The notes beneath the pieces were generated by a model that saw only the letters and a list, made by a program, of their open reading frames with translations, did not search any database and was not told the DNA's origin. Shown here piece by piece: positions 19,777 to 27,877 of a stretch of DNA of 64,000 nucleotides. This DNA is from Actinoalloteichus_B caeruleus. Lineage in GTDB: Bacteria; Actinomycetota; Actinomycetes; Mycobacteriales; Pseudonocardiaceae. How positions within the stretch are numbered: position 1 is the stretch's first letter; every line of letters starts with the position of its first letter. The translations under genes were made by a program, and so were the position numbers. Location: the NCBI RefSeq assembly GCF_000718005.1, contig NZ_JODV01000009.1. One strand, 5' to 3'.

Positions 19777-21103
19777 ACCGGCGGTCGCCGACCCCACGGC
19801 CCCCACCGCGCCCCGCCAAAGCCTCCCGCCCCGTCGACCCCCGACCCGGGCACTGGCCACGGCCGCGCTGCTGCTCGCCCTGCTCGTGCTGCCGCTGTAC
19901 CTGCCACCCACCTGGATGCAGACGGGCCTGTTCGCGATGGCCGCCGCCGTGGGCGCGATCGGGCTGACCCTGCTGTCCGGGGTGGCCGGCCAGCTCTCCC
20001 TCGGCCACGCCTTCTTCCTCGCCGTCGGCGCCTACGGCTACGCCTGGGCCTCCAGTGAACCCGGAGCGCCCGGCGCCGGGCCGGGCGGCCTCGGGTTGCC
20101 GACCTGGGCCGCGGCGGTGCTGGCCGTCCTGCTCGCCGGGATCGCCGGCGGCCTGTTCAGCCCCATCGCCGGTCGACTCCACGGCATGTACCTGGGATTG
20201 GCGACCCTGGCGTTGGTCTTCGTCGGACACCAGCTGCTGGTGGGCCTGCCCGAGATCACCGGGGGCCACCACGGCCGCTCCGTCGAACCCCTGACCCTGG
20301 GCAGCTTCGCCTTCGCCGACGACCCGCCCGGGCTCGTCGTGCTCGGCGTGCCCTTCGGCGGCCTGGAACGGCTCTGGTACCTGGGGTTGGTGGCGGTGCT
20401 CGCCGCGTTCCTGGTGGCCCGCAACCTGGTGCGCGGCCGACCGGGCCGGGCGTTCGGGGCGCTGCGCGACAGCCCCGTCGCCGCGTCGGTGTTCGGCGTG
20501 TCCACCACCCGGTTCCGGGCCGCCGCGTTCGTGGTGTCCTCCATGTACGCCGGGCTCGCCGGGGTGCTGCTGGCCCTGGCCTTCCGCCGGGTCGTCCCCG
20601 ACTACTTCGGCCTCGCCCTGTCCATCGACTACCTCGCCATGATCATCATCGGCGGTCTGGGGTCCGTGGGCGGCGCCGTCGCCGGCGCCGTGTTCGTCAC
20701 CGTGCTCCCGCAGCTGCTCACCCAGTACTCCGACCACCTCCCGCTGGTCGTCGCCCCCGGTTCCGGCCAGGCCGGCGTCACCCCCGCCGAGCTGTCCCGC
20801 TACCTGTACGGGCTCGCGATCGTCCTGGTGCTGCTGCTCACCCGCCGAGGCCTCGCCGGCCTCGCCGAGCGGCTGCTCCACGCCCGCAGCCGCGACACCC
20901 CGACAGCGGGCGGACCGACAGCGGCCGTCGTCCCCCACGGGCCGACCGCACCGGAGCCAGGACCGACCGGGCACCGCCCGGCTCGGCACGTCCCCACCCA
21001 CCCCGGCCCAGCCCCCGCCGAACCCGGCGACCCCGCCGGGCCGGCCCGACCCGACCCCACCACCGGGCCGGTGGACCGTCCCGCCAAGGAGGACACCCCA
21101 TGA
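19769..21103 (+). CDS. LivM-type inner-membrane permease
   Basis: This second permease is 444 aa from a GTG start that overlaps the previous stop. Multiple membrane segments and the motifs LSLGHAFFLAVGAYGYAW, GMYLGLATLA and MIIIGGLGSVGGAVAGA mark the LivM family. The last ~75 residues (after LLHARSRDTPT) form a proline/alanine-rich cytoplasmic tail that is longer than usual. The stop overlaps the binding-protein start by ATGA. Together with the LivH-like protein it builds the transmembrane pore. Confidence 0.92.
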   Translation: MSEPAVADPTAPTAPRQSLPPRRPPTRALATAALLLALLVLPLYLPPTWMQTGLFAMAAAVGAIGLTLLSGVAGQLSLGHAFFLAVGAYGYAWASSEPGAPGAGPGGLGLPTWAAAVLAVLLAGIAGGLFSPIAGRLHGMYLGLATLALVFVGHQLLVGLPEITGGHHGRSVEPLTLGSFAFADDPPGLVVLGVPFGGLERLWYLGLVAVLAAFLVARNLVRGRPGRAFGALRDSPVAASVFGVSTTRFRAAAFVVSSMYAGLAGVLLALAFRRVVPDYFGLALSIDYLAMIIIGGLGSVGGAVAGAVFVTVLPQLLTQYSDHLPLVVAPGSGQAGVTPAELSRYLYGLAIVLVLLLTRRGLAGLAERLLHARSRDTPTAGGPTAAVVPHGPTAPEPGPTGHRPARHVPTHPGPAPAEPGDPAGPARPDPTTGPVDRPAKEDTP

Positions 21104-22353
21104 GACGGACCCTTCCCACCTCCGGCGCGGCCGCCCTCGCCGTCCTGCTGACCCTCACCGCCTGCAGCTCCAAGGCCACCGGCACCCAGGGCGCGGACGG
21201 CGACGGCCCCTCGACCGGTCCCAGCGTCACCGACACCACCATCAGGCTCGGCGCGTTGACCGACCTCACCGGCCCGTACGCGGCGCTGAGCACCAGCATC
21301 GTCAACTCCCAGCAGCTCGCCGTCGAACAGATCAACGACGAGGGCGGGGTCTGCGGCCGCGACCTGGAGATCGTGGTCCGCGACCACGGCTACGACGTGC
21401 AACGGGCCACCGCCGGGTACGGCGAGATCGCCCCCGAGGTGGCCGCGATGCCGCAGCTGCTCGGCGCGCCCATGCTCGCCGCGCTCTCCGACGACATCGT
21501 CCGCGACGGCCTGCTGACCTTCCCCCAGAGCTGGGCGTCCAGCCTCCTCGGCCACCGCGAGATCCAGGTACCCGGCAACGTCTACGACATCGACCTCGTC
21601 AACGGCGTCGACTTCCTGCTCCGCACCGGACGCGTCGAACCGGGCGAGCGCATCGGCCACGTCTACCTCGACGACGACTACGGGCAGAACGCCGTCCTCG
21701 GCGCCCGCCACGCCGCCGAGGACGCGGGACTCACCCTCGTCGAGCAACGCGTTCGGGCCGGGGAGTCCGACCTCACCGGGCAGGCCGCCGCGCTCCGCTC
21801 CGCCGGCGTGACCGCCATCCTCACCAGCGTCGGACCCGCGCAACTCGCCTCCCTCGTCGGGGTCACCGCCTCATCGGGAGACCCCGTCCCCGTCGTCGGC
21901 AACACCCCCTCCTACGCCTCCCAACTGCTGGAGACCCCGGTCGCAGAGGCCCTGGAGGACCACTTCTTCCTCATCAGCGGCGCCCCCGCCGCGTCAAGCG
22001 ACCTCCCCGGTGTCCGGGAACTCGTCGCCGCCTACCAGGAGCGCTACCCCGGGGACGACATCGACGGCGGCGCGCTCTCCGGCTACTCGACCATGCGGTC
22101 GCTGGCCGAGACCCTCGCCGCGGCCTGCGAACGCGGCGACCTGACCAGGGAGGGCATCGTCGAGGCGCACCGCTCCCAGGGCCTCGTCGATGTCGGCCTC
22201 GGGATGCCGATGGACTTCTCCGACCCCGCCCAACCGCCCTCCTCCGACTCCTACGTCCTCGCGCCCGCCCGGGGCGCCGACGGGGGCCTCGTCGAGGTCG
22301 AGGCGGCCAGCACCGCCGACGCCGTGGCCGACTACCCCCTGCCCACGAGCTGA
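21100..22353 (+). CDS. branched-chain-type substrate-binding lipoprotein
   Basis: The protein is 417 aa with a lipoprotein signal ending in LTAC; Cys22 would be lipidated and anchored outside the membrane. The mature part is a periplasmic-binding type I fold (IRLGALTDLTGPYAAL, AVEQINDEGGVCGRDLEIVV, VYLDDDYGQNA). Relatives bind leucine, amides, aromatic acids or short acids, so the ligand is open. The cysteine in GGVCGR is common in hydrophobe-binding members. It closes the transporter operon, and an acyl-CoA dehydrogenase follows after 106 bp, pointing to a carboxylic acid as cargo. Confidence 0.9.
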   Translation: MRRTLPTSGAAALAVLLTLTACSSKATGTQGADGDGPSTGPSVTDTTIRLGALTDLTGPYAALSTSIVNSQQLAVEQINDEGGVCGRDLEIVVRDHGYDVQRATAGYGEIAPEVAAMPQLLGAPMLAALSDDIVRDGLLTFPQSWASSLLGHREIQVPGNVYDIDLVNGVDFLLRTGRVEPGERIGHVYLDDDYGQNAVLGARHAAEDAGLTLVEQRVRAGESDLTGQAAALRSAGVTAILTSVGPAQLASLVGVTASSGDPVPVVGNTPSYASQLLETPVAEALEDHFFLISGAPAASSDLPGVRELVAAYQERYPGDDIDGGALSGYSTMRSLAETLAAACERGDLTREGIVEAHRSQGLVDVGLGMPMDFSDPAQPPSSDSYVLAPARGADGGLVEVEAASTADAVADYPLPTS

Positions 22354-22459
22354 CCACCCCCAGCACCACCGCCCACCCGACGCGGGCCGAGCCGGGCCCC
22401 GCCACGCCCCGCCCGAAGCGGTACCCGGCCCGCCCACCACCACTGATCCGGAGCAGCTG

Positions 22460-23629
22460 ATGGACCTCGCGCTGACCTACGAACAACAGGCCGTCCGGAA
22501 CACCGTCCGCGACTTCGTCCGCAAGGAGGTGATGCCGCTGGAAGCCGAGGCGCTCCGCCGGGAACGGCGCGGCCTGCCCGGACTCGAACAGTCCGAACTG
22601 CGCGAACTCCAACAGCGGGCGAAGGCCTTCGGGTTCTGGGGGCTCGACACCCCCACCGAGTACGGGGGCATGGGCCTGCCCGCCGTCGACCAGTCCCTGG
22701 TGTGGACCGAGACCGGCCGTTCCTTCGTCCCCTTCCGGTTCGGCGGCAGCGCCGACAACATCCTCTACCACGGCAACGACGAGCAACGGGCCGAATACCT
22801 GCTGCCCACGATCGCCGGCGACCGGGTCTCCTGCTTCGCCATCACCGAACCCGGCGCCGGCTCCGACGCCGCCAACATCCGGATGACCGCGCGGCGCGAC
22901 GGGGACGACTGGGTCCTCAACGGCGAGAAGGTGTTCATCACCGGCGGCAACGAGGCCGACTTCGCCATCGTCGTGGCCGTCACCGACCCCGACGTCGGCG
23001 CGCGCGGCGGGTCCACCGCCTTCCTCGTCGACCGGGAGCGGGGCTGGACCTCGGAGTTCATCCAGACCATGGGCGAGGGGGGACCGGCCTCCCTCGTCTT
23101 CGACAACGTGCGCGTCCCCCACCGCAACGTCCTCGGCGAGGTGGGCCAGGGTTTCGAACTCGGCATGAAGTGGATCGGCAAGGGCCGCTACGCCATCCCG
23201 TCGCAGGGGCTGGGCATCGCCGAACGGGCTCTGGAGATGGCCATCGAGTACGCCAACACGCGCGAGACCTTCGGCCGCCCGATCGGGACGAACCAGGCGA
23301 TCCAGTGGATGATCGCCGACTCGGAGGTCGAGATCGAGGCGGCCAGGGGGCTCGTGCTGCGCGCCGCCTGGACCGTCGACCAGGGTCGCGACCCCCGGCA
23401 CAGCTCGGCGGCGGCGAAGCTGTTCGGCGCCGGCATGGTCAACCGGGTCGTGGACCGGGTGCTCCAGATCCACGGCGGCATGGGCTACACGCGCGAACTG
23501 CCCATCGAACGCTGGTACCGGCAGGTCCGGCTGTTCCGCATCTTCGAGGGCACCGACGAGATGCTGCGGTTGATCATCTCCCGAGACCTGCTGCGCGGCT
23601 ACACCAGGGTCGGCGACCAACTCGGCTGA
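22460..23629 (+). CDS. acyl-CoA dehydrogenase, canonical
   Basis: This acyl-CoA dehydrogenase is 389 aa and starts MDLALTYEQQ behind GGAG. FAD motifs FAITEPGAGSDAANI and WVLNGEKVFITGG, the Arg/Phe segment TRETFGRPIG and LQIHGGMGYTRELPIERWYR are present. Glu363 in FRIFEGTDEM is the standard catalytic base, in contrast with the Asp-type enzyme at 12235-13455. It would introduce the 2,3-double bond into an acyl-CoA. Its place directly behind the importer suggests it handles the imported acid after CoA activation. Confidence 0.93.
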   Translation: MDLALTYEQQAVRNTVRDFVRKEVMPLEAEALRRERRGLPGLEQSELRELQQRAKAFGFWGLDTPTEYGGMGLPAVDQSLVWTETGRSFVPFRFGGSADNILYHGNDEQRAEYLLPTIAGDRVSCFAITEPGAGSDAANIRMTARRDGDDWVLNGEKVFITGGNEADFAIVVAVTDPDVGARGGSTAFLVDRERGWTSEFIQTMGEGGPASLVFDNVRVPHRNVLGEVGQGFELGMKWIGKGRYAIPSQGLGIAERALEMAIEYANTRETFGRPIGTNQAIQWMIADSEVEIEAARGLVLRAAWTVDQGRDPRHSSAAAKLFGAGMVNRVVDRVLQIHGGMGYTRELPIERWYRQVRLFRIFEGTDEMLRLIISRDLLRGYTRVGDQLG

Positions 23630-23989
23630 CCGACCGACTGACCGACCAACCCGGACCGTGGGCGGGGGGTTCGAGGGGCGCTGGCCCATCGTCGGGTCGG
23701 CAGGCCACTCCAGCCCGTTCCCCCGCGGGGCCGACCCGCGGCGACGCCGAGGACGTGAACGGCCCTGACATCAGCGCGCCCGGGCCGCCGCCCCACGGGC
23801 GGCCCCCGGCGGCGGCTGGCCGTCGCGCCACCAGCGGGACTCGCCACAGCGGGACCCGGCCGAGGGGCGACGCACACCGCCTCCCACCGCGAACGAGCCC
23901 CGCCGCCGGCGGGCTACCCGCCTCGGCACCCGGCCGGGCACCGACAACACGCGGGGCGACCCCGCGACCTACGAACGAGGGAGGAAAGC
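23630..23989. other. intergenic region, no gene seen
   Basis: This stretch begins with a short GACC-rich run (23629-23650) just after the stop codon. The rest has no recognisable coding frame or strong hairpin. It should contain any separate promoter for the next gene. Confidence 0.45.
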
Positions 23990-24982
23990 GTGCGAGCGTG
24001 GCAGGTGCGGGAGACCGGCGAACCGAACCGAGTTCTCCAACTGGTCGACACACCCCAGCCGGAACCGTCCTGGGGCACCGTCGTCGTCCGGGTCAGGGCG
24101 GCCGCCGTCAACTTCGCCGACGTGCTGCTCTGCCAGGGCCGCTACCAGGTGCGCCCGCCGCTGCCGTTCACCCCGGGCGTGGAACTCTGCGGCGACGTCG
24201 TCGCCGTGGGGGAAGGGGTCACCGACCGGCGGGTGGGGGAGCGGGTGATCGGCCTGGCCGCGCTCCCCCGGGGAGGCCTCGCCGAGTACACCGTCATGGA
24301 GGCCGCCACGGTGTTCCCCGCCCCCGACTCGCTGGACGACGAGGAGGCCGCCGTCTTCTTCATCGGCTACCAGACCGGCTGGTTCGGACTCCACCACCGC
24401 GCCACCATCCAACCCGGCGACGTGCTGCTGGTGCATGCCGCCGCCGGCGGCGTCGGCAGCGCCGCCGTCCAACTCGGCCGGGCCGCCGGGGCCACCGTCA
24501 TCGGCGTGGTCGGCAACGAGCGGAAGGTCGAGGTCGCCAGGGCGATGGGCGCTCACGTCGTCGTCAACCGCGCGCGGGAGGACCTGGTGGACGTCGTCAA
24601 GGACGTCACCGGAGGCCACGGCGCCAACGTCGTCTACGACCCCGTCGGCGGCGACTCCTACCAGCGCTCCACGAAGTGCGTCGCCTTCGAGGGGCGGATC
24701 GTCGTCGTCGGCTTCGCCGGCGGCACCATCCCCCAGCCCGCGTTGAACCACGCCCTGCTCAAGAACTACTCCATCGTCGGCCTGCACTGGGGCCTCTACG
24801 CCCGACGCGACCGGGAAGCCGTGGCCCAGGCCCACTCCCAGCTCACCCGACTGGCCAACGAGGGCATCGCCCGACCCCGGGTGGGCGAACGCCTGCCGCT
24901 GTCCGAGGCCGCCGCCGGGTTGCAGCGCCTCGCCGAGGGCAACACGGTCGGCCGGCTGGCGGTCTCCCCCGGACTGGGCTGA
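23990..24982 (+). CDS. quinone-oxidoreductase-type NADPH dehydrogenase (MDR superfamily)
   Basis: The protein is 330 aa from a GTG with a strong GGGAGGA site. It lacks the zinc ligands of alcohol dehydrogenases. The nucleotide motif is LLVHAAAGGVGSAAVQLGR, typical of QOR/NADPH:quinone reductases and 2-enoyl-type reductases. AAVNFADVLLCQGRYQV near the start and YDPVGGDSYQRS are family signatures. It may reduce an enoyl or quinone substrate in the same pathway, but these enzymes are too diverse for a firm assignment. Confidence 0.88.
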   Translation: MRAWQVRETGEPNRVLQLVDTPQPEPSWGTVVVRVRAAAVNFADVLLCQGRYQVRPPLPFTPGVELCGDVVAVGEGVTDRRVGERVIGLAALPRGGLAEYTVMEAATVFPAPDSLDDEEAAVFFIGYQTGWFGLHHRATIQPGDVLLVHAAAGGVGSAAVQLGRAAGATVIGVVGNERKVEVARAMGAHVVVNRAREDLVDVVKDVTGGHGANVVYDPVGGDSYQRSTKCVAFEGRIVVVGFAGGTIPQPALNHALLKNYSIVGLHWGLYARRDREAVAQAHSQLTRLANEGIARPRVGERLPLSEAAAGLQRLAEGNTVGRLAVSPGLG

Positions 24983-25060
24983 ACCCGGGACAGGCGCCCG
25001 CCGGCCCGGAGGCCCGACCGGCGTCCGAGCCAGGCGAAGGCCTCCGCCGGAGCCGGAGCC

Positions 25061-25090
25061 GGAGGGGAGGGGAGGGGAGGGGAGGGGAGA
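25061..25090. repeat. tandem GGGGA tract, potential G-quadruplex
   Basis: Five uninterrupted GGGG runs, each separated by a single A, occur on the plus strand in the convergent gap between the oxidoreductase and hydrolase genes. Four or more such runs can fold into a G-quadruplex. It might act as a transcription or replication barrier; no classic terminator is seen here. Confidence 0.7.
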
Positions 25091-25257
25091 CCGCCCGGTT
25101 CATCCGGTGGCGTCCCGCAGCCGGGGCGCCACCGACTCCCGCCCGGGCGGAGGCCCCCGGGAAACCCTGTCGTCGTCCGGACGGCCGGGCGGTCGGGCCT
25201 GGTCAACCCGGGTCGACCGGGCGAGCCGGCGCGGCGGGAGACGGCTCAGCAGGCCAC

Positions 25258-26124
25258 TCAGCGGGGCACGCGCGCCAGGAAGTCGCGCACGTACCCCGCG
25301 ACGACCTCCAGGTGGCTCTCCAGCAGGAAGTGGCCGCCGTCGACCAGTCGCACTTCCGCGTCCTCCGCGTCGCGGGCGAACGCGCGGGCACCAGCCGGCC
25401 CGAAGATCTCGTCGTTGGCTCCCCACACGGCCAGCACCGGGACCCGGCTGGTGCGCAGGTACTCGTGCAGCAGCGGGTAGAGCGGCCGGTTGTTCGAGTA
25501 GTCGCGGAACAGCGCCAACTGGACCTCGTCGTTGCCCTCGCGGGAGACCAGGGCGAAGTCGTGCGTCCAGGTGTCCGGGCTCACCACGCTGGGGTCGGGT
25601 ACGCCGTGCAGGTACTGCCAGCGGATGGCGTCGAGGCTCAGCGCGGCGCGGACGGCGGGCTCGGTGCGGGGGCCCGGATCCGCCCCGTACGCCCAGAGGT
25701 CGTTCCAGAACGATTCGACGAACCCGTCCTCGTAGCCGTTGCCGTTCTGCGTGACCAGGGCGGAGATCCGCGTGGGACTCCGGAGGGCGAGCCGCCAGCC
25801 GATGGGGGCCCCGTAGTCCTGCACGTAGAGGGCGTAGCGGTCCAGGCCCAACTGGTCGAGCAGCCCGGCGGTCAGGTCGGCGAGGGCGTCGAAGGTGTAG
25901 GTGAAGTCCTCCACCGCCGGGGCGTCGGAGTGGCCGAAGCCGAGGTGGTCCGGTGCGATGACGTGGTAGTTGCCGGCCAGCAGCGGGATGAGCTCGCGGA
26001 ACATGAACGAGCTCGTCGGGAAACCGTGCAGCAGGACGATCGTGGGGGCGTCGGCGGGGCCGGCCTCTCGGTAGAAGATCTCGTGGCCGTCGACCGTGGC
26101 GGTCCGGTGGTGCACCGAGCTCAT
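25258..26124 (-). CDS. alpha/beta hydrolase, haloalkane-dehalogenase/epoxide-hydrolase type
   Basis: The protein is 288 aa with the oxyanion motif LLHGFPTSSFMFREL. The nucleophile elbow is VQDYGAPIG: the nucleophile is Asp103 rather than serine, as in haloalkane dehalogenases, epoxide hydrolases and fluoroacetate dehalogenases. The general base is His265 (DGGHFLLESH), and the acid is probably in the VWGANDEIFGP loop. The cap-domain sequence does not let me choose between C-halogen and epoxide substrates. It is transcribed divergently from a CGNR regulator with only 99 bp between, so that protein probably controls it. Confidence 0.88.
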   Translation of the reverse strand: MSSVHHRTATVDGHEIFYREAGPADAPTIVLLHGFPTSSFMFRELIPLLAGNYHVIAPDHLGFGHSDAPAVEDFTYTFDALADLTAGLLDQLGLDRYALYVQDYGAPIGWRLALRSPTRISALVTQNGNGYEDGFVESFWNDLWAYGADPGPRTEPAVRAALSLDAIRWQYLHGVPDPSVVSPDTWTHDFALVSREGNDEVQLALFRDYSNNRPLYPLLHEYLRTSRVPVLAVWGANDEIFGPAGARAFARDAEDAEVRLVDGGHFLLESHLEVVAGYVRDFLARVPR

Positions 26125-26223
26125 ATCTAACCTCTTTTATTGTTCGATCCGGTTAGTTGCTCGTCATGCAAGCACGGGATCGTATAACCTGTCAAAGGAC
26201 TCGATGAGGTTAGGTGGTGTTCG
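26125..26223. promoter_or_regulatory. shared promoter/operator with repeated CTAACC-GGTTAG half-sites
   Basis: This divergent gap is much richer in A+T than its surroundings. CTAACCTC at 26127-26134 and its exact complement GAGGTTAG at 26206-26213 lie at mirrored positions close to both start codons. A further GGTTAG is at 26151-26156 and ATAACCT is at 26184-26190. The symmetric layout suggests binding sites for the CGNR protein. The outermost copies also overlap the ribosome-binding regions of both genes. Confidence 0.55.
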
Positions 26224-26703
26224 GTGGACGCGCTGCTGGACCTGCTCAACAGCAGGCCACTGGTCAACGGCGAGGAACAGGACGCGCTCGGCGACCCGAC
26301 CCGAGGCGCGCGCTGGGCACGGGACCACGGCGGCGACGGCAGCCCCGCGGAGCTGGCGCTGTTGCGCGCGGCGCGGGACGCCCTGCGGGACGTGGTGACC
26401 GGAGCGAGTTCGCCCGCCACGTTGGCGCCACTCCTCGAAGGGGTTCGCCAGATCCCGGAGGCCACGCCGGACGGTCTCCGCTGGACGCTCGAGACTCCCC
26501 CGCACGCCCGGCTGGCGGTCGAGATCGTCCTCGCCTGGGCGGCGACCGAGGAACACCAACCCGGCCGGCTCCGCCCCTGCGCCAACGACGGGTGCCAGCT
26601 GTTCCTGTTCGACCGCAGCCGCGCCAACCGCGCCCGCTGGTGTTCGATGGCCGTCTGCGGCAACCGCGAGAAGGCCCGCCGCCACTACGCCCGCACCCGC
26701 TGA
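26224..26703 (+). CDS. CGNR zinc-finger regulator (ABATE-type)
   Basis: The protein is 159 aa from a GTG. The C-terminal 40 residues form the CGNR zinc finger: CANDGCQLFLFDRSR, then RWCSMAVCGNREKARRH, with four cysteines spaced to bind one zinc. The preceding region (LLRAARDALRDVV and following) is the helical stress-responsive domain found with this finger. Such proteins are small DNA-binding regulators. It is divergent from the Asp-nucleophile hydrolase and shares a repeat-rich gap with it. Confidence 0.88.
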   Translation: MDALLDLLNSRPLVNGEEQDALGDPTRGARWARDHGGDGSPAELALLRAARDALRDVVTGASSPATLAPLLEGVRQIPEATPDGLRWTLETPPHARLAVEIVLAWAATEEHQPGRLRPCANDGCQLFLFDRSRANRARWCSMAVCGNREKARRHYARTR

Positions 26704-26879
26704 CCCGCCCCCGGTACGGGTCCGAACGCGCCTCCCACCCAGCTGAGGCCTGGTGGACCGCCAGAGGACAGCGCCGAGCCAGGCCGAGACCGGCGGCCCC
26801 ACCCCGCGGACGTGCGGCTCAGGGGCAGCACTCCGGCACATCCGGCGGGCGCGCGAGGGGAGGGCGCACGCCCAGCCGG

Positions 26880-27513
26880 TCAGGCCGCCCTGGCACGCCC
26901 GAGCGCCGTGCCCACGGCCCTACCCGGAGACGGGCCGACCAGTGACACGCCCACCTCGGAGAAGCCGTGACCAGGAAGGAATCGTGCCCACTCGTCGGGG
27001 GAGTGGTCGTGCCGCATACCCGCGTCGCCAGGGCGTGGCCCCTGGCTTCCCGGCGGCAGGTGGGAGAACGCCAGAACTCCCCCGAGGATCATCCGTTCCC
27101 GCACGAGCGGCAGCATAATGTCCGGGTCCGTGAACCACACGGCACCGAAGATCGACAGCACCACTACGAACGTCCCCGCCGTCCACGAGGAAAGCGGTGG
27201 CCTCGGCCGCGCGGAACTCCACACCTGGCAGATGGCCCCAGCGTTCCCGCGCGACCTCCTCACGGGTGGGGGCGACGTCGACACCGACCCCGGTGGCTCC
27301 GAGGGTCACGAGGTGAGCGAGGTCGTCCCCGCTGCCCGATCCCAGGTCCAACACCGCGCGCCCGGCTACTGGACCGAGCACGGTCTCGTCCGGGCCGTGG
27401 TCGGCGTACTGGGGCCAGCGCAGCCAGGTCCTCGCCTCACGACCGGTGGTCGCCCTGCGGGGCTTTCCGCTCACCGCGTCGCGCCCCCAGAGCTCCACCA
27501 GCGACGACGACAT
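26880..27513 (-). pseudogene. class I SAM-dependent methyltransferase, frameshifted
   Basis: The start (ATG at 27513, AAGGA upstream) reads MSSSLVELWGRDAVSG and continues to the SAM motif VLDLGSGSGDDLAHL and VGVDVAPT. At about position 27175 the frame must shift by one base. Past that point the methyltransferase resumes in another frame (TFVVVLSIFGAVWFTDPDIM, then GGVLAFSHLPPG) to a stop at 26880. Removing one base from the CCCC run at 27174-27177 restores a continuous ~210-aa protein. It is either a real inactivating mutation or a homopolymer sequencing error. The DNA upstream of its start is duplicated at 29350-29613. Confidence 0.75.
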
Positions 27514-27727
27514 GCGGACGGTTCCTTGCCTGCCGGAGGGGACGCGGGGTGCTCCCACGGCCAGCGTGCGCCCGGCAGGTACTGCTCGGCCAGCACACCA
27601 CCCTCCTCGGCGAGACGACACGCCTCCTCCGTGTCCGCCACGACGCTCACCACCACCGAGACGTGGAACTCCTCGTCCAACTCCAGCGCTCCCTGGCAGA
27701 CGCGAGGTCCAGATCGTTGGTGATGCG
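27467..27727. repeat. direct repeat copy A (methyltransferase/DUF3558 junction)
   Basis: This 261-bp block is closely related to 29350-29613 in the same orientation, with a 32-bp identical stretch (27605-27636 and 29490-29521). On the minus strand both copies hold the end of a DUF3558 gene, an intergenic ribosome site and the first codons of a methyltransferase (MSSSLVE here, MSLSLVE in copy B). The two copies flank the isoaspartate-type methyltransferase gene. Confidence 0.85.
27561..27727 (-). pseudogene. 3' fragment of a DUF3558 lipoprotein gene
   Basis: The minus strand encodes PRVCQGALELDEEFHVSVVV, then DTEEACRLAEEGGVLAEQYL, which matches the C-terminus of the intact protein at 29446-30045. 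The stop codon TAG has become TGG (27561-27563), so the frame runs on. One base is missing relative to the intact copy at about 27705, which breaks the upstream frame. No amino-terminal part or signal peptide is present. Confidence 0.75.
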
Positions 27728-27877
27728 GGACGAGAACGCCCGACACCGAACCACTCGATCGGGCGTGGAATCAGGTCCAGGCATTGGACCAGCTGCCCGG
27801 TGCTGATGACGTGGTGGTCTGCCAGCGTGCTGTTCTGTCGCTCTCGCGCGGCACCACAACCCAAGGAAGGGAACCGG

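Noticed and set aside
27446..27877. Upstream in-frame extension of the isoaspartate-type methyltransferase, or a precursor peptide there
   Set aside because: The extension is Pro/Arg-rich and comes from antisense of the repeat and DUF3558 fragment. No FxLD-like or Cys-rich peptide with a ribosome site is present; the ATG at 27878 has a strong site.
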